A DNA stretch of 64,000 bases from Diabrotica undecimpunctata (taxonomy: Eukaryota; Arthropoda; Insecta; Coleoptera; Chrysomelidae). The stretch spans positions 74,612,660-74,676,659 of the forward strand of contig NC_092810.1 of NCBI RefSeq assembly GCF_040954645.1, written 5' to 3'. Positions 45,863 through 56,870 of the stretch are shown here, piece after piece. Numbering within the stretch: the first letter of the stretch is position 1; the number at the start of each line of letters is the position of its first letter. The notes beneath the pieces are model-generated. The model had not been told where the DNA came from. It saw nothing but the letters and a program-made list of their open reading frames with translations, and made no database searches. The position numbers and the translations under genes were made by a program.

Positions 45863-46560
45863 TTCTTGTATGTAGGCTTTAAAGTCTGTTTCTTCTTCAA
45901 TATTAGCCTCCTAAAGTATTCTATTCTTCTTATTCGTCGAAGTATTTTCATCTCTATTGTTTCTAGTAGTCGTCTCCTTTTAAGCGTTGTTGTCGTACTT
46001 CTTTTTCAACATCTTCGTAACTAGTTATGTCTATTCCCAGATATCTAAGACTTGCTTCCTGCTTTACTATTTTTCCATCAATTTCGATTTTATATCGTAG
46101 TGAGTATTTAGATGTCATACATTCGGTTTTTTCTGTTGATATTATCATATTGTATTTCTTGACTGTTGTATTGAAGATGTGTGTTAATCTTTGGAGTTCG
46201 TCTTCTGTCTTCGGGATTAATGCGGCGTCGTCAGCATAACATAATATTTGGATTTCTTTGTTCTCCATTCTGTAACCGTGGCCTTTACGTACTGCTTGTA
46301 TTATTTCGTCCATTATTATATTAAAGAGAAGTGGGCTTCTCTTTATTATAATAATGGTCTTTAATATAAGACAGGGCAAAGAGAAGTCCACTTCGTACTG
46401 GTATACTTGGACCATCCGACTTGGATGCGATTAAAAGCCTTTGCAATGTTTATAAAATATAGATATGCTGGTTTATTGTACTCGATGGCCTTTTCTGTGA
46501 TTTGTCTTAGTACAAATACGGCGTCTACGCAGGGTTTTCTTGTAGCATTTTTCAAATTCC
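45863..46560 (-). pseudogene. LINE reverse transcriptase fragment, minus strand
   Basis: Minus-strand reading from 46555: VDAVFVLRQITEKAIEYNKP, AYLYFINIAKAFNRIQ (RT motif with FxDxxKAFD altered to FINIAKAFN), then, after a rearranged joint, SPLLFNIIMDEII, ILCYADDAALI (catalytic YADD), IISTEKTECM and LRYLGIDI. The stretch between the two blocks is replaced by a short inverted duplication (46310-46357). Both ends are truncated. RTE-like family, different from the LINE at 33511. Confidence 0.8.
46310..46357. repeat. Short near-perfect palindrome within the RT fragment
   Basis: 22-bp arms, CCATTATTATATTAAAGAGAAG and its reverse complement with one mismatch, separated by four bases (TGGG). A further AAAGAGAAGTCC copy lies just downstream at about 46377. 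It looks like a template-switch scar. Confidence 0.7.
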
Positions 46561-47108
46561 TTGATATATATTGAAATCTCCTCGTATATATTTAAAACAT
46601 CGAAAAATATTTTTAGTGTATTTCAGTTCCTATCGTACAAGTTAAAATACCCAAAAGTGTTTTTAATCCTTTTATTTGCGTCGCTGGAGTTAATGTAAAC
46701 CATTTTAAAGTTTTTTTGTGTGTCAAAGAAATAGGAATTTAACCGTAGGTATATGTTTTTCAAATAATAATTTGCTTTCATTAAAATTTAAGAATTTGTA
46801 ATAATTAAAAATATATGTCTTAGGGCGTGGTTAGCTGTCATTTTAATTGTTCTGTTATAAAATTTAATGTTGACATATGACAGCTGGCAACTAGCTTTAT
46901 TATTTTTGTGACATTAGTTTGTTTTGTTTTTAGAAGGTTAACCTCTCTACATAATTTCATTTAAAAAGATAATTCTTTATTTGTAATAATTTATTTCTGA
47001 CACAATTTACAGTCCAGTAACAATTTTTTTGTGAGTTTTGTAGCATCTTGTAAACGGATTTTGTAAACAAACAGGACATGTAAATTTTTCTTTGTTATTT
47101 TTATATTT
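46561..47108. other. No gene recognised
   Basis: AT-rich non-coding sequence between a LINE fragment and a SINE. Confidence 0.45.
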
Positions 47109-47407
47109 GGGCCTGCGTAGCGCAAGCGGTAGGATTCTTGCCTCGCAAGCCGGTGGTCCGGGGTTCGAATCCCACCGCCGGCAAGAACATCTAGACATTT
47201 TAAAAATGTCTATAGGCCCCAGGTCGACTCAGCCTGAATAAAAATGAGTACCTTGGGTAAAACCAGGGGTAATAATAGACGGTTGAAGCGTAGCACTGGC
47301 CATGTTACCTTCCTTGTATACCGTAGGCCCTAGATATAGCAGACTACCCTGCTATACTCCCAAAGCCGCGACAGCGGTATAAAACGGGAGACTATTATTA
47401 TTATTTT
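47109..47407 (+). mobile_element. tRNA-derived SINE (family B), full-length copy
   Basis: The tRNA-like head at about 47111-47182 has an A box (TAGCGCAAGCGG) and a perfect B box (GGTTCGAATCC). Its ends GCCTGC/GCCGGC can pair. A body of about 220 bp follows, starting near CAGGTCGACTC (47220) and ending GGGAGACTATTATTATT. The body recurs at 61680-61859 with very few differences, which shows it is a dispersed repeat and not a lone tRNA. The antisense open frame at 47007-47198 (RWDSNPGPPACEARILPLAL) is a by-product of the tRNA head. Confidence 0.88.
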
Positions 47408-47990
47408 TATATTTACTTTTGTGACTATTAATATATTGCTTATGTATTATCTGTATTTGTAACTGTTTGTGGTGAGACAGTAATAAATGTTTAATTTATT
47501 TCTCTGAGCCATTTTGTCTATTTATTTTAGAAAAGTCTCCTAACCTCCTAAAGAAGGTTTTTATGTTTTATTAAAATTTAGGTTATGTTGATGGATCTGA
47601 GAATAAGGATTATTAAAAACTATTGTTTTTAAAACGGTTTTTAAAAAATTTTAACGGAGTAGAATATATTATCTACTAATTACAATAATTATTCACCATT
47701 TTTTACAAAGAAGAATATAGTATCTATGACATACGACAAATATTGTGTATAGTGTCCAACGTAATTCATAGTAAGTATTACATACTATAATTTACTTTTT
47801 ATGTTGGTGAACGTAAAATATCGTAAGTGATTTTTCTCGAAACAAGAAATATTGTTAATTCAAGTAGGTACTACACAGGATTATTACCCTATTTCGTAAT
47901 TATTATGCAAATTTATAAATATATTTGTTGTTCCCTTACTGAAAAATCGTCAATAAACAATGAGCGATGTTTTAAATAGCTGTACTGTAA
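47408..47990. other. No gene recognised
   Basis: AT-rich sequence. No repeats or motifs noticed. Confidence 0.45.
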
Positions 47991-48700
47991 AGTTGACCGA
48001 ATGCACTTAAGATATTCTACGTAGGAGGTGTCGAGATTATGGAGGATATTTTCTTATCAAAGCATCTCACCTTTGTAAAGCTCCCGTATATAAACTTTAT
48101 GTTCTATTCTTTATAGGTACCACTTCTAAATGTGTTCATTTGGAGTTGGTGACTGGTCTTCATGACCTCACGAGATTCATAGCTCGACGTTCTGCACTAT
48201 CATGCATTTGATTATACACCGCCAAAAACGTTTAAGGAGCCAAGAACGAGCTTCATTAATTATACGAATTATTTCAAATACAAGACGTTACCGATGAGAC
48301 TTTTGTACAATGAATTATATAGATTTTTAATTTGGTACTCCATTGCATGCTGAACAGTTCGGACTTCACGAACGGGGAATACAATCTAACAAATATCATA
48401 TTCAACGACTCATAGGTAAAGAGATTCTTACTTTTGAATCTTTTTATACAATTTTGTGCCAAGTTGAGGTCATATTGAATTCTCATCTAATCACCAAACT
48501 GATATCTGAACTGATCAAACTGTTATCTTATCTGATCCATCTGAACCTAGCTGTTCTCCTGAAGTAGATAATACAAATGCACCCACAAACAAGTTATCGA
48601 TGTATTAACGAATTTCTCAGATACAACAGCTATTCTGGAAAAGATGGTCAAATAATTATCTTAATTCACTTCAAGATCGCCCAAAATGGAAAAAAAATTG
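47991..48700 (+). pseudogene. BEL/Pao integrase remnant
   Basis: Frames in turn give RDYGGYFLIKASHLCKAPVY (integrase first-Asp region; active copies read DYGGPF), TTSKCVHLELVTGLHDLTRF then IARRS, and after a gap NKYHIQRLIGKEILTFESFY and TILCQVEVILNSHLITKL. These align with the integrase core and beyond of 37626-41915. The second-Asp block (SDN) is missing. Multiple stops. Plus strand, unlike element 2. Confidence 0.8.
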
Positions 48701-48705
48701 TCTCT

Positions 48706-50560
48706 GTGTTGATTATATTGTCTCAGATTTCTCACCACTTGATTTCCGCTCTAGAATTATTAATGCGGGAGTATCTGATCATGAAGCAGTATATACCAAG
48801 TTTAACACTCTCAATCATTTTTAGATAAAATTGTCTGTATTTTCAGTAAGGCATTTCCTTTAATTACAATTAAGCCAAAACATCACAAACGCTGGACTAC
48901 CAAAGATATCCGCATATCAGCCAAGAATATGCGTTCGCTAGTGTACATCAAGAAATTTACTACCTGACACTGAATATATCACCAAGTACAGAGTACCCTA
49001 TCTAAATCTTAGCAAAACAGCTAAAAAAGCGTACTATCAAAATCGTCTGGGAATTTTTAAAAATATTGCAAAAGTAACTTGGTCCATAATAGACGATCTT
49101 CGAAAAAAAAAAAAAAATAACACAGATCAAATATTTCCCTTCCAAAACCTGAACATCTATTTCGTCAATACTTTAACGTTAATGTGAGTAAAAATATAAC
49201 ATCAACTATTTTGCCACAACAAAATCTCATTTCTTTTCTCCTCAATTCAAGAAAGGTCTCGAATTTATTCTTTATAAGACCAGCTGATAACTCTGAACTA
49301 ATTCAAACAATCAATAGTATCAAAAGCAAATCTTCCTGTAGTACTGATGAACTATCCATAAAAATTTTCTTAAATCTCCCAAAAAATGTGTTGAAGTCCT
49401 GGTCTCACTAATTAATGATTCCTTCAAAAAGGTACATTTCCTAAATAAAGTGCCTAAATACAGCCATTATTCCTCATCATAAGGGTGGTGAAAAATCTAA
49501 CATCTGCAACTATAGAGCTATTGACTTACTACCGGTACTATCCAAAATAATTGAGACAGTTATAAAAGCCCGACTTATGCACGTTTTTGTTGAAAATAAT
49601 ATTTTATCACAAAATCAGTTCGGCTTTTTATCTAATAAATGTACCAGTGATGCTATGTTTTCTGTGCTACATGAGGTTTACCAAGCACTAAACAATAATC
49701 TTTACACTGCCGCTATTTTTTGTGACTATGCGAAAGATTTGATTATGTAAATTACGACATTTTGATAAAAAATTTAATTGCTACAGAATTCAAGGTATTT
49801 CTTTTAATTGGTTCCAATCTTACTTGGAGAATGAGAAACAACTAGTTAGACCAATGATACTGACTCAGTCACAAAAGCATTGCATGTGGAGTATCACAAG
49901 GTTACCTTTTCAGTCTACCAGTCTACCTTTTATTTTCTTTAAAAATTTTCTTTTTATCACTAATTTAAAAATCCATGGAAAAATTTTTCTTTGGTGATGA
50001 TACCAGTATCACCTGGAGCAACACTAATATTTCAGCTCGTTATGCAACTATAACTTCTTATCTACTTGCAATAAAAACCTGGTCCGACTCTAATTTAATC
50101 TCTTTTAACGTGTATAAGACAGTAGCAGTATCCTATAAAGGAGTTCTTCAAGTCTTGCTTCTTACAACCAGATCAGTATCGTTTATTCTGTAAAATTTTT
50201 TGATATTTTTATAGACAGCAATATTAAATGGTCCCTTCATATCGTTTTGTTGAGTAGGAAACTAGCTTCAGCCTGCTACGCCACAAGATCCGTTTCGAAT
50301 GAAATCAATTTAGCATCTTCCAAAATAACATATTTTTCTTTGTTTGAGTCTCATATTCCATACGGTTTTCCTTTTTGAGGATTTAGTACAGCTACCCAAT
50401 CTAATGTTATTTTTAAATTACAAAAAAAAGTACGGTATCTGTTTGGCCTCAGAAAAACAAACACATTGCACAAGCATATTTCCTTCTTTATATATTTTAG
50501 AAACTGTTTGCTTATGGAAACATCTTTCCATAAGTTCCGTAAAATGACAAAAGTCATTTT
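48706..50560 (+). pseudogene. Jockey/CR1-like LINE ORF2 remnant
   Basis: Begins with the endonuclease end (VDYIVSDFSPLDFRSRIINA, GVSDHEAVYTKFN). It continues with a linker (LSKTAKKAYYQNRL), then RT: IIPHHKGGEKSNICNYRAID, LLPVLSKIIETVIKARL, NQFGFLSNKCTSDAMFSVLH and YTAAIFCDYAKD (catalytic FDxxKAFD decayed). FGDDTSITWSN at about 49987 is the equivalent of the YADD box. The C-terminal part is faint (SACYATRSVSNEIN). Many frame breaks. It abuts the BEL integrase scrap, so one inserted into or recombined with the other. Confidence 0.8.
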
Positions 50561-50920
50561 GTGAAAATGAAAAACCATATTATTCAGTAGAAAAGTTTCA
50601 TAATGAATAACTAGAATAGTAATGAATAGTAAATGAATAAGAAATTACAGTACATTTATGTACAAGTACTTAACTACAGTATGTTTATCTAAATTTGAGT
50701 ATTATATGCAGCAACTCCATCTTATTAGTTCATAAGGTATTATTATGCAATTTGCAATTTACTTAAATTTTGCAATGGAGAATTCATTTTATTATCTTTT
50801 ATTTTGTGGTATTGGCGATTTATGTAATTTCCGTAAATTGTAATTGTTATCGTTGTTTTCTGACTTTTTGTAATCTTTGTCCATAAAATTCTACAATTTT
50901 CAGTGACAATAAAGCATATT
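50561..50920. other. No gene recognised
   Basis: AT-rich spacer between two LINE remnants. Confidence 0.45.
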
Positions 50921-51430
50921 TCTAGAGCAAATTTCAACAAAATGAGAAGAGTGCTCTGCACAAGAGATTTAAAGTTGGAGCTAAGAGTTAGGTTGGCGAG
51001 TTGCTACGTTTTCTCGACTTTGTTTTAGGGAATGGAAGCTTGGATCTTGAATGCTACATCAACGAAAACAGTGGAATCATTCGAGTTGTGGGTGTATAGA
51101 AGAATTCCGAAAATATCGTGGACAGAACACATCACAAACAAAGAGGTTCTGAGAAGGATGAATAAAGAAATCGAAATCTTAATTATAATCAAAACAAGAA
51201 AATTGAAATCTAGGACATGTTACACATAGAGAGAGGTACAACTTGCTTCAAGTGATTATACAGGAAAAGATCCAAGGAAAAAGAAGCACATGGAGACGGA
51301 GAATATCATGGCTGTGCAACCTGAGAGAATGGTACGGATGTACATCAAACGAACCTTTCAGAGCAGCCGTCTCTGAAGTTCAAATAGCTATGATGATTGC
51401 CGACCTCCGTCGTGGAGATGACACTTAAAG
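50921..51430 (+). pseudogene. Second truncated copy of the LINE family seen at 12473
   Basis: Reads ANFNKMRRVLCTRDLKLELR, GMEAWILNATSTKTVESFEL, WVYRRIPKISWTEHITNKEV and, in other frames, GRRRISWLCNLREW and IAMMIADLRRGDDT. This parallels NFNKMRKVLCARELKLDLR, IEAWTLNASTAKK and AMMIANLRRGDGT of 12473-13503. Only the RT C-terminal part is present; stops and indels break it. Confidence 0.85.
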
Positions 51431-51439
51431 ATGAAGGTA

Positions 51440-52710
51440 GAAAGGAGGGTATATACGCCTCGATTCGTACAATGGTGGTAAATCGTAAAGCTAGTCCATT
51501 TTCGGGATATGTCAATAAATGCTCATATTGCTATAACATGGGTCACAAGATTTAAGCATGTCATGGAGATCAAACACTCTCAATACAAGATAGATTGTCT
51601 TTTGTTACACGATCGAACCTTTGTATAAATTGTCTAGGATATTCTCATTTAATTATTAATTGTACTTCGTCTCAGTTCTGCGTTTTATATAATAAAAAAC
51701 ATCACTCATCCTTGCACAATACTCCCAACAATGAAGGCAAAAGAATATATGCGGTGGAAGGGTCTTCGCAGATGCGTCCAGAGGACAATCTCCTACATTT
51801 TTAGCCGACAGTCATGCACAACGAAGTGCTTCCATTTTAAATTATAATAGGTAAAATTATGTTTCTCATACAGCGGCTACATGTAAAGTAAATATACCGG
51901 ATCCATTTGGTAATTGTATCCCGTGTAAAATGCTGATCAATACGGCTAATCAGCTATCCTTGATAAAAAGTAGCTTAGTTGAAAGATTAGTTCTTTAACG
52001 TATTCAAATACGAGGGTTCTATGAGTAGAATCACGGGTAGCCAAATCAACAGAAATGGTTGATCTCGTAATTTATTCCTGAAGTACAAAGTTTAAATATT
52101 AATTGTGCAGTATAAGAAAATATCACTTGTAAGTTGCCTCGGGTAAAGATTATTATATCCCAGCTCAATATTCCTCTCGGGTGTACATTAGTTGATTAAG
52201 TATGAGTTTCATGTTAGATCAGAAATTTCTATTCTCTTCGGCGTAGATTTCTGTTATAAACTTTTCTCGGATGGCATATTTCACCTAGGTAAAAGTTTTT
52301 CGACTATGCAAAATACCTTGTGTGGTTAGATTGTTGGTGGTTCAGTTGACAGTAAATATCATCATTGCAAAGATTCTGCTAATTCTTCTCGAATTTTGGA
52401 TCTAGTTTTGAAACTGAAATAGCAGAGCGTATATTTAAAAAAGCAACCAAGATATAGCCTGACGGCTGTCAATTTATATAGCCTTCAGTTTACAAAACGC
52501 GACGTCTAAACTAGATGACTCTTATAAGATTGCACAGAAAAGGTTTTTGAATGTTAAGAAAAGTTTATTGTTAATCCCAAAGTATTTTCTCAATATCGTT
52601 CTAGTATAAATGGTCATTTGAAAGTAGGTATTTTACAAATAGTCAAAGATCCTCATTCAGTAGTAAGTAACACAGCTTTGTTGGCGGTGCCAATAAAAAT
52701 ACCGTAATAA
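51440..52710 (+). pseudogene. BEL/Pao gag knuckles and protease remnant
   Basis: KCSYCYNMGHKI begins a CCHC box, followed by RLSFVTRSNLCINCLGYSHL and FCVLYNKKHHSSLHN, the Cys/His block of BEL gag. Then TCKVNIPDPFGNCIPCKMLI and INTANQLSLI (protease; active D-S/T-G decayed to N-T-A), ENITCKLPRVKII, and much later KRFLNV...YCSQ-like blocks of the pol linker near 52530-52640. Many stops. With 55371-56870 this may be a single old element split by an insertion. Confidence 0.65.
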
Positions 52711-55370
52711 ACCTCTCACAGCAATCTTTATTTAAATATTCGGCGTTTCTTCCTCTGCATAAGACAACCATTAAACATTCGACAAACCTTTCGAAAGTTA
52801 CTGCTGTTATGGTTCTATTTTATTCTTTTATTGTCTCTTTTGGGGATGTTTACCTAAATGCCTTTTGAGTAAAGTTGGAGGTAGATCTTTTGATGGCAAA
52901 TATAGAAGATAATCTCTCAAGAAATAGTGACGAAAATATCCCGTTATGGACTATCCTAACAGTCCCGTCTAACTTGGACCACACACAAAGTAACTGTAAG
53001 AAATATTTCTTGATGTAAATGTCTAGGGTAAAATAATTATTTTGATACCTTCCTTATTTCTTTATATTTTATTCACCTACTTAACATTGTTATTTTCTTA
53101 TTAAACTGGGGTAGAAAGTTAAATCCAATGTGGGTCCGAAGTTGACTCGAATGTGGGTTTGAAGTTGATTTTCCAATGTGATCAGTTCCAGTGATCAGTT
53201 TACAAATCTCTCCAGGTCTATTTTAAAATCGCTAGTTTTATTGCGGTGATCAGTTTGTAGTATCTACGAGTGTCATTATGCTAATTGGTGATGAGTTTAC
53301 GTGCACCCATTCTCTTTGCGTATCTATCATTTAATAAGGAATATATTTTGGTTTATTTACATAATTAATTCATTGCATATAGGACCTTAGGTTAGTCCTC
53401 ACATTTCTTTATATTTTATATAAATTTATTGATACCTATGTAATATATTTGAATATTTCATCTGAATATTTGAATTTGATTATTTTGTATAATTATGATA
53501 CTTGATATAATTGGTATAATATTTAACTATTTTATACTTAAATATTAACTACTTGATTTGCCATGATAATAATTATTTTATTTTGTATGATATGTATCTC
53601 CGTTATTTGGTGTGATATTTGACTATTATATCTGATCACATTGTCTGATTATGTTTCTTGATTATTTTGTGATATATATGGTACATTTGATATTATATTT
53701 ATTGACTATATTTGAATATCGTGTGTGATTATTTTAGGTAAACTAAAAGCCATGTATGAAGACCAATAACTAATTAAGGGATGATCAGTGGGCATCAAAC
53801 AGTGGTTCTAAAATTTAATAATTCCAATCACTTGAAAAGTAAATGATTTAATTTTCTATATTTTATGTTCAGTAAGAATAAGGACGCAATTTTATCTTTT
53901 GATGTGTGAGTATGGTTAGTATAAACTTACGATCAAGTTTGTGTGGTCACCACCCTTGTTCATAGTAGCCATCATGGAAAAAGGGGGCAAAGGGTTTTCG
54001 CGCTGTATATCGTAAATTAGCAACCCTATATAAAATTTTATAAAACATAATTTGTAGGAAATACAATTTTCTACAACTTCACTGTATTACTTTATTCGTA
54101 GAATTGGAAATAAAAATGTTATAAACAAAAATAACTAAGAATTTTTGAACAAATTTTCTTTTTGGACCTTATATAACTTTTTTTCTGTTCACTTTACAAT
54201 AAAAAGACATCAGAGCAATATTATAGAAGGTTTTTAACGAATGATTTTCACTACAAATGTGTTTAATTTCATTAATTTCTGTGGGTTTTGCAGCGCTCCC
54301 GAAGTTGGCTGGGTTCTTCAATACTCATAAGAATACGATAAAAACGAACCATTAGGCTTAGTTTTCTATTACCTATATTTTTATTCATATAATTTATTAT
54401 TATTTTTATTTCTTACATATAAGTTATATATTATTTATTAACCTCTAACCACAAAAAATGTTTTCATTTCAATGGACTATAAATATTAATTGCAATTTAG
54501 GTTATTAAAGAAACTAAAAATTTCTAAAAAAAAATTTATTTATAAATATTTCAGTTGATATTTGCGTTTAAATAACATTTTACATAAGATGCCGATTGAC
54601 CATTTACCTGCTGTGTAATTCCCACTAAGATATTAAATAATACCAGATCATTTAATTTTTCATATTTCTTTGTCAATAACAGTTTTTAGATAACATGAAT
54701 CATTTTTCAATGATATTTATATGGATGGAAACTTATTTTTTAAATAAAAATATGTTCTTTTGGCATAACCTTGATTATTTGGTAAACCTACATTACACAT
54801 CACAAGAAATTAAAATTTTTTTTTAATTTTATGTTGAGCTTGTTGAGCAGCGCTGATTAACACAATAAATCAGTAAAATATTATACCTAACGATGTTGTA
54901 ATAAATATCTTCGCTTACTTAATGATATGAATATTTTGTAAATATCTCATATATATATATATTTTTTTTGGTATTCAATTATTTAAAACAGTGGTGCCAT
55001 TTTTTTTAAGAGTTCTTCTCTTTCCCGTTTTTTATGATGTTTTGTATCTTATTGTTCTTGTATATTTGTATCTATTCTATTTTGAGTTTCTCACATTTAA
55101 GAACAACCCTGCCCATAATCTACCAGTACTCAACCACGGACCTTTCGAGCTTAGCGATCTCGACCTATCACCTCAGCACTAACACTATTTAACTGCGGAC
55201 TTAAGTAACATGCACATGAACATTACTATTGATCCCACACAACGCGCATTATTGCGCGTAATATGACGCAATGATACCTCAGACCCACTGCATATAATTA
55301 AGTATTAAATGTTGTTATATAGGTTAAAATACAGTTTATTAATTAGTGAAAAGTTTTTAAAGATATAGCG
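52711..55370. other. 2.6 kb without recognisable coding sequence
   Basis: Very AT-rich. Near 53480-53720 the motif TTGATTATTTTGTATGATAT-like recurs loosely. A short frame at 54991-55182 has no known motif. It lies between gag/protease and RT parts of what may be one decayed BEL element, so it may contain an insertion. Confidence 0.4.
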
Positions 55371-56870
55371 AACAAGGCCCAAGGGATGCTCTTAGCCGCC
55401 AATGTAATTGTAAATGAGATATACATAGACGATATTTTAGTTGGTACACAAACGTTAGGTAAAATATAAGTGTTGTATGAACAATTATGTACCATTCTAA
55501 ATGCAGCTTGTTTTTCTCTTCATAACTTTAACGCAAACTCATCAGAGTTCTTGATGTCTAACAATCTCATAGCTAGCGATAATGTAGAAGTCACAATAAA
55601 GAATCTCAAAATAGTAAAGTGTTAGGATTACACTGGAACCCACAAGAAGATAGTTTTTATTTTTCTAGTCTTCATTTTCTATTTAAAGGTAAGCTAGATA
55701 ATATTGTCGATAATAGGTCAGTTTATTTTTATCCAAAATGCATTATTAACCCGTTCATTTTAAAGGGAAATCTGTTAAAGCAATAATTGTGGAAACTGAA
55801 AATTGGATGGGATGACGTGATCATGGACGATTTCATTATTAAGCATTGGTTAAGGTTAATCAATAGCTTTGAACTATTAAAGATGTGTAGAATTGGTATT
55901 TTCATAAGTTAGTACGAAAACGACACGATGCTTATAGTATATGTGAGACAATGTGCGTATATAAGATCTCTTGATCTGGATGGATCAATCTCGTCAGTTT
56001 TGGTCGCAGCAAAATCTCAGGTATCCGCGTTAATGGAAATTACAATTCCTCGATTGGAATTAGGAGGATTAGTGTTAGCCACTAGGTTATTTGCAACTCC
56101 AAAGGAGATTTTTAAGAAAGGCTTATCCTTTAGCTCAAATCACATATATTCGGACGGAATGATAGTTACTCCGCAGCTTCTTTTTTTAAGAACTGTCAAA
56201 AATTCTCTGTGGTTTTGTGATCCTTCTATTTTGAGAAAGAATTATTGATTATTATTCAAATTTAAAATTTAAAATTTAGTATTAGACTCATTACCGGAAA
56301 AAAAGCGGAACATTCTCGTTCACATCATATCGTAATAGACAATGTGTTAGATTCGGTTGAGTTTTTCTCGCGATTTTTTGATAATAAAGACTTGTTAAGG
56401 TCATTAGCTATGTATTTCGGTTCGTTCATAATGCTCATAAAGAAGTGACAGTTGTTTGCAGTCAGGCAAGCTAGTAACAGTGGATAAACGATTAAATGCA
56501 GAAAAATTGATCATTAAAAATCTCAAACAAAATTTAATTGTTGAATACATTTTTCTTTCAAGTAGACTCAACCAAGTGGACTTACATTAGTAGGTGGCCG
56601 GCTAAGCTCGTCTAATCTCCCTTTTTACCATAAACACCTAGTTTGGTTGCCAAAGGACGACCATACAGTCTCTTTTTTAAAAAAGTTTGTGCATATGTCA
56701 TTCAGACATGCTGGAGTTTAACTTACCCTCTAATTTAGGGCAAAGATTTTGGATAATAAACTGTTTAAATAAGGTCAAGAAGGTTATTCACAAGTGTTTA
56801 TTTGTCATAGATTTCGAGCAAAATTTGTTACTCAAATGATGGCTGATATGCACAAGACCTGAGTGACTCA
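55371..56870 (+). pseudogene. BEL/Pao RT, RNase H and integrase-finger remnant
   Basis: Blocks in order: NVIVNEIYIDDILVGTQTLG (RT YVDD region, here YIDD), LYEQLCTILNAACFSLHNFN, FILKGNLLKQ, then RNase H pieces (AAKSQVSALMEITIPRLELG, GLVLATRLF), SYVFRFVHNA-like sequence, LVGGRLSSSNLPFYHKHLVW, and LPKDDHTVSFLKKFVHMSFR then HAG (integrase zinc finger). It ends near MADMHKT, before the integrase core. Order matches 37626-41915. Heavily mutated. Confidence 0.78.

Noticed and set aside
47111..47182. A functional tRNA gene
   Set aside because: A and B boxes are good, but the sequence continues into a body repeated at 61680-61859, so it is a SINE head. Anticodon-arm pairing is also irregular.
47007..47198. 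Antisense frame containing RWDSNPGPPACEARILPLAL
   Set aside because: A familiar artefact: the reverse translation of a tRNA-derived SINE head.
54991..55182. Possible small membrane protein of 63 residues
   Set aside because: Hydrophobic composition is expected from T-rich DNA; no start context, conservation or neighbour supports it.
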